From an uncultured Tenacibaculum sp. (lineage in GTDB: Bacteria; Bacteroidota; Bacteroidia; Flavobacteriales; Flavobacteriaceae), in assembly GCF_947499065.1 (NCBI RefSeq), contig NZ_CANMMT010000003.1, positions 124,001 to 188,000 of the forward strand: 64,000 nucleotides of DNA, given 5' to 3'. The notes under the pieces were generated by a model. That model saw nothing but the letters and a program-made list of their open reading frames with translations, was not told the origin of the DNA and searched no databases. Of this stretch, positions 25,384 through 33,586 are shown in pieces. The position numbers and the translations under genes were made by a program. The first letter of the stretch is position 1. Every line of letters starts with the position of its first letter.

Positions 25384-26304
25384 TTAATTTATTTTTTGAT
25401 GTTTAACTAATTCTATAATTTCATTGGCTCCATTAATATTAGGATTGAGCTCGATGAGATTGTAAATATTTTCCAAGATTTCACTTAAGATTTTTTCTTT
25501 TTTAGGTTGCTTTTTAGCAATTAGAAGAGCGTTTATGTAAATATCCGTAGCTTCTATTTCCTTACCTAATATTAGTGTTGCTAGTCCTTTATTAGCTTGT
25601 ACCCATGCTAGAGGAAATAGCTCATTAGATTTGTTGCAATATTGAATACATTTTTGATATTCTCCTTTTAAAAATTTAGACCATCCTAGTTTTCCATATA
25701 ATTCTGCTTTTTCCTGTTTGATATTCTTTTTTTTAACTATTTCGGTTTTAACTATTGCTACTACTTCAATACTGATGTTAAGTCCATTTAAAGTACTCGG
25801 GTTTTTGATTCCTAAATAATATGTGCCTGTTTTTACGTCGTCAATTCTAACAGCAGCTTGTTTTGTGTTTTCAACCATTCCTTCTGTATAGTATTGATAT
25901 CTTGTTTTGTTAATAAATGCATTTTTATTAAAATTATCTAATAGATAAACATCTACAGAAGCTGAGCCTTGAGGTATTTTAATTGCAGTTAAAATATTAG
26001 AACTAAAACCACTAGGGTCAGCTAAAAGACCTGCTAATTGTATAGCTAGGTTTAAGTTTTTTGTTCCTCCTTTACCAGCTGATGTTGAAAAGCTGTAATA
26101 CCAATGATCGGTATTTTTAGGTAAATCTATTTTAATATATACCCTTGATTTTCCTCCAAAATGAGAACGAGCTCCACCATTAATGTATAGATCTCGTGTT
26201 TCTATTATATTTTTTGTTTTATATGTAAATCCTGATTCTTGTGAATAACAGAATTGAATTAGAATTAATGTAATTAAGTTAATTATTGTTTTTTTTATAT
26301 TCAT
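25384..26304 (-). CDS. Secreted protein with C-terminal TPR-like repeats
   Basis: The start at 26304 (MNIKKTIINLITLILIQ) gives a clean signal peptide ending at CYSQ and sits 4 bp after the preceding stop; an in-frame ATG at 26331 would overlap that gene. After the signal, residues 20-190 are beta-rich (HWYYSFSTSAGKGG, TGTYYLGIKNPSTLNG). Residues from about 205 on form TPR-like helices (AELYGKLGWSKFLKGEYQKC). It is the last gene of the seven-gene operon and probably acts outside the cytoplasm as a protein-binding partner. Confidence 0.7.
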   Translation of the reverse strand: MNIKKTIINLITLILIQFCYSQESGFTYKTKNIIETRDLYINGGARSHFGGKSRVYIKIDLPKNTDHWYYSFSTSAGKGGTKNLNLAIQLAGLLADPSGFSSNILTAIKIPQGSASVDVYLLDNFNKNAFINKTRYQYYTEGMVENTKQAAVRIDDVKTGTYYLGIKNPSTLNGLNISIEVVAIVKTEIVKKKNIKQEKAELYGKLGWSKFLKGEYQKCIQYCNKSNELFPLAWVQANKGLATLILGKEIEATDIYINALLIAKKQPKKEKILSEILENIYNLIELNPNINGANEIIELVKHQKIN

Positions 26305-26308
26305 TTTT

Positions 26309-26686
26309 TTAATGTTGATAGCATCTACCATTAGAGCTTTTTGTGTGTCTTCTACATCTTCTGCCGGATTTTGTCCTGCCTGAACATTGTACTGAGTAGT
26401 TTCTTTTTTTTGATGTTGTTGTTTTTTGAAAGTGTAGCTTATTTACTACCTCTTTTTTATTTGATGTTGTAGTTTTGGGTTTGCAAACTTTACAAGCTGA
26501 AAACCCTAGAGATATTGCTTTTTTTAAATTGATTTCCTTTTTAGAGTAACTTAAATATCTACATTTTTCAGTATGGTATTTTTTACCTGTTTTAGTTATA
26601 AAAACTGTTTGTGCGTTAATACAGCTTGTGGTAATAAATATTACTACAAAAATTAAAAGTCTAATATGTTTTTGTTTGATGTTAAT
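26309..26686 (-). CDS. Secreted zinc-binding-type protein beginning with a rare ATT (or ATC) codon
   Basis: The minus strand is open from 26695 to the TAA at 26309 with no ATG, GTG or TTG anywhere, yet encodes a coherent protein. It has a signal peptide (KQKHIRLLIFVVIFITTSC) and a C-H-C-C metal-type domain (KYHTEKCRYLSYSKKEI, then ACKVCKP). A tail (CSGRTKSGRRCRRHT, then GRCYQH) is like a second cysteine/histidine motif found in small Bacteroidota proteins. ATT at 26686 lies 4 bp after the upstream stop and gives 125 residues; ATC at 26680 is the alternative. Spacing of 4 bp on both sides supports a working operon gene. Confidence 0.6.
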   Translation of the reverse strand: MNIKQKHIRLLIFVVIFITTSCINAQTVFITKTGKKYHTEKCRYLSYSKKEINLKKAISLGFSACKVCKPKTTTSNKKEVVNKLHFQKTTTSKKRNYSVQCSGRTKSGRRCRRHTKSSNGRCYQH

Positions 26687-26690
26687 ATGC

Positions 26691-27632
26691 TTAGTTTAAA
26701 ATAAAGTTTCTAATTGTGTTATCCATATTGCTTGGTAATTCTGCTCCGTAAATTTCATATTTTTTAATTCCCATATTTTCAAGCCATTTACTCCAGTATT
26801 TTTTAACTACATCTTGACTATAAGGGTTTCTTTTTTTATCGTGGTTTACTAAACCTATAACCAATACTTCTAAATTGTTTAATTTTTTTGAAGCTGGTAT
26901 AAAACCAAATCCTTTCTTCTCAAAGGTTTCTTCCCAACGACTATTATTTAAACCGAAGTTTCTAAGTGTGCGAGGTGTTATAAAAGAAGTTAGATTTTTT
27001 TCTTTTAATTTGGTATCAGTGTGAAACATGTAGCCATCTGTTAGTATTACTAAAATATTTCTATTGCATTCTTTTATACAATATCTCTTCGCTTTATCTT
27101 TAAAAAAGCGCCATGTATCCGAACCTAAATATTTCCCATTTTCTTTTGCTAGGGTATAAATTTCTTTAGGTATAGTTGTGTATTTTTTTTTAGTATTTTC
27201 AATTAATTCTTTAGTTAAGTTTTTTGTAAAAGAGACTTTTAATTCCTTTGATTTTTGATTGATAGTAATATTTGCAGGTGCGGGTTCGAAATATATTTGC
27301 ATGTCATCGTTTATTAATACCAGTTTCTTGTTTTGTATATGTTCTAAAAAGCTATTTGAGATTGAGTTTATATAGCCTAAATCTCTTTGAAAGTATTCCA
27401 TTGAGGTATTCGGGTATTTTTTTTCATCAATCCTATCCGATAGATCAAGTAGTATACTAATGTTAAGGTTATTTTTTTTGTTTTTCAATAAATATTCTGG
27501 ACATTCTCCTTCTTTTTTTGTTTCTTTTATTACTGCTTGTAAATCTTTTTTTTCCTTCTCGTTATTGGTACAGGAAATAAAAACTATTAAAACTATTAAA
27601 ACAATGTTATTGATTGTGTTTTTTAAACTCAT
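26691..27632 (-). CDS. Lipoprotein with von Willebrand A-like domain
   Basis: Start 27632 gives a lipoprotein signal (lipobox VFISC). The body contains a metal-ion-dependent adhesion site of the D-x-S-x type (NISILLDLSDRID) and a later strand with TDG (ILVILTDGYMFH), as in von Willebrand A domains; the middle is helical and lysine-rich. At about 313 residues it is a single domain. Such domains bind partner proteins through a divalent metal. It lies 10 bp after the large membrane protein gene in the TerB-like operon. Confidence 0.75.
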   Translation of the reverse strand: MSLKNTINNIVLIVLIVFISCTNNEKEKKDLQAVIKETKKEGECPEYLLKNKKNNLNISILLDLSDRIDEKKYPNTSMEYFQRDLGYINSISNSFLEHIQNKKLVLINDDMQIYFEPAPANITINQKSKELKVSFTKNLTKELIENTKKKYTTIPKEIYTLAKENGKYLGSDTWRFFKDKAKRYCIKECNRNILVILTDGYMFHTDTKLKEKNLTSFITPRTLRNFGLNNSRWEETFEKKGFGFIPASKKLNNLEVLVIGLVNHDKKRNPYSQDVVKKYWSKWLENMGIKKYEIYGAELPSNMDNTIRNFILN

Positions 27633-27642
27633 AAGGTTAGTA

Positions 27643-28914
27643 TTAAGATGCAAAAATTTTATTTTGATAGTCATTATTTGAACCTACTTCTTTTATGTGG
27701 TTATTGTAAGTTTCATTACATTCATGAATAAGGTCTTTCTTTTTGTTAAATGAGCCGTGTAAGTTTTGGTTAATTGAAGTGACCCAGCCTTGCATATATT
27801 CTGAAGCATATAAATGATATTCTTTAATAGGAATTATAACACCATTTATGAGTCTTTTTAATTCTTCTATTTTTCCTTTAACCTTTTCGACATTTTCTTT
27901 TAATTCATGAAGTTTGTTGTCTAATAGCTCTAGATTTTCTTTTTCTATTTTAATTTTGCTATTGCGTTGAACTATAGCCATTTTTATTTTGTCTTTTTCT
28001 TTATGTTCTTTCATTATAAAGTCAAAAACTAACCCCCATATAATATATACTATAAAGCCCGCGAAAATAATACCCCAAAAGGCTACTTTTTGGAATGCAA
28101 TTGATAAAGAAAACTCGGGAGAATTTATACTTCTTGTAAGGTCATATAAGTTATTCTCTATTTGATATGCCAATATTGCATCGAATATAAAAGTAACTAT
28201 GAATAAAGAAGTTATTTTTAAAGAATTACTTATGCTTTTATATTCACTAAACATATGAATTAAAAAGCCTAATCCCATAAAAACAAATGGAATAAATGTA
28301 ACGAACATTCCTTCTAGTGGTCCGTCATTCCATGATTTTGTAAAAGCATTTGCATCTAGAATTGATTGTATGACACCGTCTCCTATTTCAAATTTTTTGA
28401 AAAAAGCGGAGTATGCTGTAGAAACATAGAATGTGATTAAGTATAGGGTTATAGGTATTATTAAAGCTATTCCAATCCAGAATTTAATTGAAGCTCCTTT
28501 TTTTGCGTCTATGCCATATTTTTCAGGATTGTTAGGTATGTCTGCAATTTCATGTTTTAAAATTTCAATAGTATTTTTTCTTTTTTCTTTTTTCTCAACT
28601 AGATTGTTAATTACTACGGACTTTGTTTTTACTTCAGTTTCTTTTTCTAATTTTTGGATTCTAAGAGGCTCTCTATATTTTTCTTGTTTTATTTCATTTT
28701 CTTTTTCTTCATTTTGAAATTTTGCATAAATGGCCTGCAAACATATGTTAAGGGCAGTTTTATCGCCAAAATTTCTAGTACTGTCTCTAAATCCAGCTTC
28801 ATGATAAGTTTGTTTTCGCTCTCGATCATCTAAATTAATTACTTTGGTATTTTGGTATTCTTGTGTAGCAACACTTGTGTTTGTTTGCACCAAATCTTTT
28901 AATTTTTTTAGCAT
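27643..28914 (-). CDS. Four-helix membrane protein flanked by coiled coils (423 aa)
   Basis: Residues 75-125 form a charged coiled coil (KEKRKNTIEILKHEIADI). Helices follow near 143-165, 205-225, 232-252 and 275-300. A second long coiled coil occupies about 315-370 (ENLELLDNKLHELKENVEKV). There is no signal peptide. No family is recognised. The plan suggests a cytoplasmic scaffold anchored in the inner membrane. It starts 3 bp after the TerB-like gene. Confidence 0.7.
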   Translation of the reverse strand: MLKKLKDLVQTNTSVATQEYQNTKVINLDDRERKQTYHEAGFRDSTRNFGDKTALNICLQAIYAKFQNEEKENEIKQEKYREPLRIQKLEKETEVKTKSVVINNLVEKKEKRKNTIEILKHEIADIPNNPEKYGIDAKKGASIKFWIGIALIIPITLYLITFYVSTAYSAFFKKFEIGDGVIQSILDANAFTKSWNDGPLEGMFVTFIPFVFMGLGFLIHMFSEYKSISNSLKITSLFIVTFIFDAILAYQIENNLYDLTRSINSPEFSLSIAFQKVAFWGIIFAGFIVYIIWGLVFDFIMKEHKEKDKIKMAIVQRNSKIKIEKENLELLDNKLHELKENVEKVKGKIEELKRLINGVIIPIKEYHLYASEYMQGWVTSINQNLHGSFNKKKDLIHECNETYNNHIKEVGSNNDYQNKIFAS

Positions 28915-28917
28915 GAT

Positions 28918-29313
28918 TTATAATTCTTTTAAAACTTTTTCTAGAGGTATTTTTTCTTCAACTGTGTTTAAAAAATAATTAGATAAATCATCTATATTAC
29001 TGTTTTTAAATCCAAACAACTTGATGTATTTTTTAAGTGTGTTACGCTCGTTGTCGTCTACCTTTCCATCTGCCCAAATCATTTGACTGAGTTGATATAA
29101 ATATGTGATTTTTTGAATTAATGATTCAGGTATGTTTTTCTCAATTGAAGAAGGGTTAAGTAAAAGGTTGTCTAATGTTTCTTTAGGAACGCCTCTTTCT
29201 TTAGCAAAATCGTAAAGCATTTTTAATTCTAAATGATGAAAGTTATCATCTGTAAAAGCCATGCTGTATAATCTTAAGAAATGGGCTTTAAGTTCTTCTG
29301 ATATATTATGCAT
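28918..29313 (-). CDS. TerB-like domain protein (131 aa)
   Basis: The protein is all helical and shows the two TerB half-repeats: FTDDNFHHLELKMLYDFAKE and MIWADGKVDDNERNTLKKYI. The acidic D-x-x-x-D positions (DDNFHH, DGKVDDNE) are those thought to bind metal in TerB proteins. It is cytosolic. TerB domains occur in tellurite-resistance and phage-defence-associated membrane complexes, often together with von Willebrand A proteins, as here. Confidence 0.75.
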   Translation of the reverse strand: MHNISEELKAHFLRLYSMAFTDDNFHHLELKMLYDFAKERGVPKETLDNLLLNPSSIEKNIPESLIQKITYLYQLSQMIWADGKVDDNERNTLKKYIKLFGFKNSNIDDLSNYFLNTVEEKIPLEKVLKEL

Positions 29314-29326
29314 TTGTAGTTGGTTT

Positions 29327-30106
29327 TTAGTTAAGTTTTTTATTTCCTATGCTTAAATATGTTTCAGCTCTTTTGCCTTCAAGTTCTGCTAACTTTAAAA
29401 GAGCTTCTTTAACTTTTATTCTACGATTGTTTTCTTTTGAGTAGGTAAATATTCCTTTTATGAAAAGATAGGTTCTTGTTAAAGGGAAGGTTAAAGTTGT
29501 TAAATCTGCTAGGTTAGCTATTATTGCATTTGTAATTGATTTTTTACCACCTCTAGAATAACCTCCCAACCAAATAAGATTTAGCCCAAGATATTTACTA
29601 AATGAAATGTTTTCTACACTGTTTGCAGCTTCTTTATGTTCATTTTGTCTATGTAAGCAACCGTTTGCAGATATTTTTAAAGTTTCATTAAATAAATTAT
29701 TGACTTTGTTTACTAAAGTTGTTAATTGGTTAATCTCTTTTTTATTTGATTGTTCATCAATTTCAAGGATATCACATACGTCATCAACTTTATTATTGAA
29801 TTGAGTAATCATGTTAAATAACTTATTGGATTCTGAAGTGTCTAAATAACCATCAGAAATAAAGCCGTTAGCTTCATTTTTGATAGTAGTATATAGGCCT
29901 GAAAGTTTTATTATTAAAGTATTGGGTTTGTGCCCCGTTTGGAAGTTGATGGCTTTATCAAAATCTGTTTTATATGGAGTGCGAACTGATTTATTATTGA
30001 TAGCTCTTCGGTATGGTGTGGAGTGATTATCATTAAAAAGTTGATTACTGACTACTTTTCCTAAATCTCGACCAACTTGATTTACAGCGCTTTTTAAAAA
30101 ACTCAT
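29327..30106 (-). CDS. Hypothetical protein (259 aa) of the TerB-like operon
   Basis: The N-terminus has a short amphipathic stretch (MSFLKSAVNQVGRDLGKVVS). The middle is a helical bundle (about 60-150), and one moderately hydrophobic region at 198-222 may touch a membrane (LADLTTLTFPLTRTYLFIKG). No family is recognised. It starts 6 bp after the 49-residue protein gene and ends 13 bp before the TerB-like gene. Confidence 0.65.
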   Translation of the reverse strand: MSFLKSAVNQVGRDLGKVVSNQLFNDNHSTPYRRAINNKSVRTPYKTDFDKAINFQTGHKPNTLIIKLSGLYTTIKNEANGFISDGYLDTSESNKLFNMITQFNNKVDDVCDILEIDEQSNKKEINQLTTLVNKVNNLFNETLKISANGCLHRQNEHKEAANSVENISFSKYLGLNLIWLGGYSRGGKKSITNAIIANLADLTTLTFPLTRTYLFIKGIFTYSKENNRRIKVKEALLKLAELEGKRAETYLSIGNKKLN

Positions 30107-30112
30107 AATAAA

Positions 30113-30262
30113 TTAATTTTTACATCCGTTTTTATTACAAGTAATTTTACTACTAGAGTTAGTCCAATGTTCTGGGTGATCCTGTGTGTTAAATCCACAT
30201 CCAGTAGTTCCTCCTTTTTGTCCTCTATGAATTTCCCCTGTTGGTGTATGTTTTACTGCCAT
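30113..30262 (-). CDS. Small Cys-containing protein (49 aa), first gene of the TerB-like operon
   Basis: ATG at 30262 opens 49 codons: MAVKHTPTGEIHRGQKGGTT, with CGFNTQDHPEHW and a C-terminal KITCNKNGCKN. Three cysteines and two histidines could bind zinc. It ends 6 bp before the 259-residue gene. A long inverted repeat lies 5 bp upstream of its start. No named family is recognised. Confidence 0.7.
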   Translation of the reverse strand: MAVKHTPTGEIHRGQKGGTTGCGFNTQDHPEHWTNSSSKITCNKNGCKN

Positions 30263-30266
30263 AATT

Positions 30267-30302
30267 TTTAATTTAAGTTTAGTGTTTCAAACTTAAATTA
30301 AA
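30267..30302. repeat. Perfect 14-bp inverted repeat just upstream of the TerB-like operon
   Basis: TTTAATTTAAGTTT (30267-30280) and AAACTTAAATTAAA (30289-30302) are perfect arms with an 8-bp spacer, 5 bp before the start codon. This may be an operator over the promoter or an mRNA hairpin beside the start codon. Confidence 0.6.
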
Positions 30303-30360
30303 TGAAAAAGAAAGCCTTACGGTTTTTCACAAGTTGATTGTAGTTTCTAAAAAGAGGGTT

Positions 30361-30402
30361 AAAAAAAATATGTTATTCCTACAATTAGAATAACATATTT
30401 AC
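30361..30402 (-). terminator. Terminator of the histidine kinase/response regulator operon
   Basis: AAATATGTTATTC and its complement form the stem; on the minus strand it ends in eight T. It lies about 70 bp after the response regulator stop. Confidence 0.8.
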
Positions 30403-30471
30403 TAATTTTTATATTTCCTAAAAATAAACAGTTTGTATTGCTGTTTAAATTGAAGAAGGAATTTAAAAAGG

Positions 30472-31137
30472 TTATATAAAACCAGAATCGTTTGCTAATG
30501 TGATTAAGTGCGGTTTGTTTTTTGCTCGAAAAAGATCTTTTAATTTATTTATCTTTTTTTCTACTGAACTTACGCTACTAGGTGTAATATTGTTTTGTGA
30601 GAAATAAAGGCTTATTTCTTTGTCTGTATATCCCTCAGCTATTTTTTTTATTAATAGTATATCGTACTCATCGATATTACTGTTATTGGATGTTTTTATT
30701 GCTTTTTCAACCAAGGATGAGAGAAAAGGTTTGTTGTTAGGAATGTTATTAATTGCTTTTTGAAGATCTTTTAAACCATGACGTCCTTTACATACATAAG
30801 CATTTACTTTGTAGTTATGTATGAGGTTTCTTACTCTTTGCAAACGATCTTCTACAGAGTAAACAATTACGGGCATTTTTATGTTTTTTTCATACAGTGC
30901 CTTTACTAATTCTTCTCCTGATTTGTATTTTTGAGTTCTATAATCATCTTTAAACGATAAATCGGTAATTAGTAAGTCATAAGGCGCTTTGTCTAGAATT
31001 GCTTTTTTGACTTTTAGAAAGGCATCGTCGCAATACTGTACTTGATCTATTTTTGTAACTCCTATTTCTTTTAACATTGTATAGACACCTTTGTTGATGT
31101 CGTCCATATCTTCTGCTACCAATACTTTTTTATACAT
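30472..31137 (-). CDS. Response regulator with LuxR-type output domain
   Basis: The 221-residue regulator has an intact receiver: acidic pair in VLVAEDMDD, acceptor aspartate in LLITDLSF, Ser in VIVYSVED and Lys in AYVCKGRHG. A helix-turn-helix follows at about 160-215 (AEGYTDKEISLYFSQNNITP). The kinase gene stops 1 bp before its ATG, so they form one translationally linked pair. Its output domain is closely similar to the orphan protein at 24906. Confidence 0.92.
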   Translation of the reverse strand: MYKKVLVAEDMDDINKGVYTMLKEIGVTKIDQVQYCDDAFLKVKKAILDKAPYDLLITDLSFKDDYRTQKYKSGEELVKALYEKNIKMPVIVYSVEDRLQRVRNLIHNYKVNAYVCKGRHGLKDLQKAINNIPNNKPFLSSLVEKAIKTSNNSNIDEYDILLIKKIAEGYTDKEISLYFSQNNITPSSVSSVEKKINKLKDLFRAKNKPHLITLANDSGFI

Positions 31138-31138
31138 A

Positions 31139-32773
31139 CTAAACGGTTATTTTTGTTTTGAATCCTTTTGATGGTTCTGATTCAAAAGTAATTTTTCCGT
31201 TGATGGACTCTATACGGTTTTCCACATTTAATAATCCATTCTTTTTGGATAATACACTTCCTATTCCGTTGTCTTTGTATAGTATTTCTAGTTTTTTTCC
31301 ATTTTTTTTAAATGCTATTGTAACTAATGTTGCTTGGCTATATTTAGACATATTCGTCATTAATTCTTTTAATACTCTATATAGCATATTTTTTTTATGA
31401 ATTGAAATACCTTTCCAATCAACAGTATTTGCTTGTGAAGCTATTGAAGTTTTATTGGTACGGTAGCTATCAAATAAATCGTTTAAAATTTCAAGGAAAT
31501 TCATTTCGTTATTTATAACATAATTATCTCTAGAAATGTTTCTTGCTTTGTTGTATACTTCATCTAGGTCATCTAAAATTTCGTCAGTTATATTATTTGT
31601 TGATTGTATTTTTGACATTACCTGGTATATGTCGTTTGCAATTACATCGTGAACTGTTTTTGAAATTCTTCCTTCTGTTTTAATTACGTTTTCTACTATT
31701 TTCTTTTTGTTTTTTTCTCTGTAAAAGAAATATCCTCCTATTGATAGTAAGAATATGAATGCTCCTATGGATTGATATAAAAGCTTTAATTTTTTTTGCT
31801 TTTCTGCTTTTAGTTCGCTATCTTTTGCTTTTAGTTGTTCTTGTGTATAATTATATTTAGCAGAAATAAATTTCCTTCTTTTAGCTTGTTCTAAATTATC
31901 AATGCTGTCTTTTAGGTTTATATAGTCTAAGAAATATTTTTCTTTTTTTAGTTTTACAAAGTTGTTAAGTGCATTAAGTTTGTATTTAGGGATATTAATT
32001 TTTTTAGATAAAAGGTATCCTTTTTTAGCGTACTCTAAAGCTTTGTCATTGTTGTTGTTATCAAAATAATAGTTGAAAATATGACTGATACTTGTGTAAA
32101 TTAAAATTGATTTTTGTTTGAACTTACGAAATTTGAGTGCTTTTTTCATATTGATTAGGCCACTATCAATTTTTAACTTGCTTTGAGTGTATCCAAGATT
32201 ATCAAGTGATTTTGCAATTTTAAGACTATCTTTTATCTTTAAACTTAAATTAAATGCTTTGTTTAATTCTCGTATTGCTTTGTTGTATTCTTTTTTATGG
32301 GTATAAAGAACGCCCAAATTATTATGTAAAGCCATTTTTTCATTTAGCATGTTTTCTTTAAGTAGGTTACTTAATTTTTCATAATACCTAATAGCTGTAT
32401 TGTAGTCTTTTTTTAACCTATTTATTTTACCTAAATGGTTGTATAGCGTTATTTGATATATATTGGAGCTAATACTATTTTGTAGTTTTAATGCAGCAAT
32501 AGCTGTTTGTTCACTTTCAGAATATAGTCCAATCTTAAATTCAATATTGGCTAATAAATAAAGATTGTAAATAGCTTTTAAAGTATCCTTATTTTTTAAA
32601 GTTAATTTTTGATTTAGCTGGATGTATTTGTATGCTCCTGAGAGGTCTTTATTCTTTTCTGGATATTGAAGTAATGTTAAATAATAGTTTGTACTATCGA
32701 TTGCTTGTTGACTATATGAAGAAAAGTAAAAAAGTATTGTAAAAAAGAGAAATGATTTCTTTAAATTTTTCAT
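31139..32773 (-). CDS. TPR-containing sensor histidine kinase
   Basis: Start 32773 gives a signal peptide ending SYSQQ; an in-frame extension to 32854 runs into the remains of an upstream gene. Residues 25-320 form TPR repeats outside the membrane (YNHLGKINRLKKDYNTAIRYYEKL). One membrane helix lies near 337-356, then a histidine-containing dimer domain (ISKTVHDVIANDIYQ) and an ATPase domain with KELMTNMSKYSQA and DNGIG. It belongs to the NarL/LuxR-partner type of kinase common in Bacteroidota. The signal is unknown. Target genes may include the neighbouring TerB-like operon (inference). Confidence 0.92.
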   Translation of the reverse strand: MKNLKKSFLFFTILFYFSSYSQQAIDSTNYYLTLLQYPEKNKDLSGAYKYIQLNQKLTLKNKDTLKAIYNLYLLANIEFKIGLYSESEQTAIAALKLQNSISSNIYQITLYNHLGKINRLKKDYNTAIRYYEKLSNLLKENMLNEKMALHNNLGVLYTHKKEYNKAIRELNKAFNLSLKIKDSLKIAKSLDNLGYTQSKLKIDSGLINMKKALKFRKFKQKSILIYTSISHIFNYYFDNNNNDKALEYAKKGYLLSKKINIPKYKLNALNNFVKLKKEKYFLDYINLKDSIDNLEQAKRRKFISAKYNYTQEQLKAKDSELKAEKQKKLKLLYQSIGAFIFLLSIGGYFFYREKNKKKIVENVIKTEGRISKTVHDVIANDIYQVMSKIQSTNNITDEILDDLDEVYNKARNISRDNYVINNEMNFLEILNDLFDSYRTNKTSIASQANTVDWKGISIHKKNMLYRVLKELMTNMSKYSQATLVTIAFKKNGKKLEILYKDNGIGSVLSKKNGLLNVENRIESINGKITFESEPSKGFKTKITV

Positions 32774-32792
32774 TCCTCTAAGGTAGTAAAAC

Positions 32793-32985
32793 TTATAAAA
32801 AGATATTTTGAAATTTAATTCTTTTTGGTTGAGGAGTTGGTAAAATTTCACCACCTTCTCCGCAACATTTTTTGTTTTCTTTTTTGACTGTGTTTTTTTA
32901 TAAGTATGTTATTATCTGTGCACGAAATTAAAACTGTGTTGAAGGTAATAGCAATGATTAATAGACTTCTTTTTATTTTTTTTAA
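32793..32985 (-). pseudogene. Decayed copy of the small lipoprotein gene
   Basis: One minus frame from 32985 reads LKKIKRSLLIIAITFNTVL then ISCTDNN, a lipoprotein signal like that of the gene at 33043. A second frame carries the matching tail KKCCGEGGEILPTPQPKR up to TAA at 32793. The original therefore appears broken by a frameshift in the A-rich middle (about 32885-32900), and its start codon is TTA instead of ATG. The kinase gene follows 19 bp later. Confidence 0.7.
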
Positions 32986-32997
32986 TGGTTAGCAAGG

Positions 32998-33035
32998 TAA
33001 AAAGAATGAAGCTATAAGCTTCATTCTTTTAAAAT
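32998..33035 (-). terminator. Terminator of the small lipoprotein gene
   Basis: AAAAGAATGAAGCT pairs with AGCTTCATTCTTTT; read on the minus strand it ends in five T. Confidence 0.8.
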
Positions 33036-33042
33036 AATACTA

Positions 33043-33240
33043 TTAACTCCCTTTCGGAGGAGGAGGAGGAGGGATGATGTCTTCTTCCTCGTCGCAACAT
33101 TTTTCAGTTTCTGTTGATGATTGTAGTTCTTTATTGATTGTTGATTTGGTATCGTTTTTTATGATTTCATCTTCGTCTGTACAAGAGAATAATATTAAAT
33201 TGAGAAAAACCGTAAAAATTATTAATCCTATTTTTTTCAT
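33043..33240 (-). CDS. Small acidic lipoprotein with C-terminal proline run (65 aa)
   Basis: The lipobox is LFSC (Cys20). The mature part is acidic, with a Cys-Cys pair (KCCDEEED) and a tail of six prolines followed by KGS. A damaged paralogue lies directly downstream at 32793. It has its own terminator. Its place upstream of the kinase operon suggests a surface or periplasmic accessory, but no function is known. Confidence 0.65.
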   Translation of the reverse strand: MKKIGLIIFTVFLNLILFSCTDEDEIIKNDTKSTINKELQSSTETEKCCDEEEDIIPPPPPPKGS

Positions 33241-33586
33241 TTTGTTTGGTGTTAAATTTTAAACATTAGTGTTGCTGTTCGATTATTTCATCGAATCAAT
33301 TATGATGTGTTTAAACATTTTTTAAAAGGCCTTTTGGAAGTGTAAGAGATGAGTGTTAAGCGAGAATGCACTTCCAGGTTCAAGCTGCTGAATACTCAGT
33401 TCTTATAGTAGAAATGAAGATTGTTTTGTTAGCTGTATTTGAGCTGATTAGTTCTTCAATTCTTGTACAAATGAAATTAAAATTGATAGGAAGGCTAGGA
33501 ATAATAAAGGAAACAACTGGGAAAGTTTTAGGAAGCTACATTTCCTATTATTTTCCGAAATTTAGATTATCAAAAACTAAACTATT
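33241..33586. other. Gene-free stretch with two inverted repeats
   Basis: No convincing gene is seen. TTCGAT-N6-ATCGAA (33278-33295) lies 38 bp upstream of the small lipoprotein start and may be an operator. TGGAAGTG (33334-33341) pairs with CACTTCCA (33370-33377). A plus-strand open frame at 33366-33605 has no domain-like features. Confidence 0.45.

Noticed and set aside
26309..26686. Treating the start-less frame as plain pseudogene
   Set aside because: No internal stop or frameshift, intact signal peptide and motifs, and 4-bp spacing to both neighbours argue for a live gene with a rare start.
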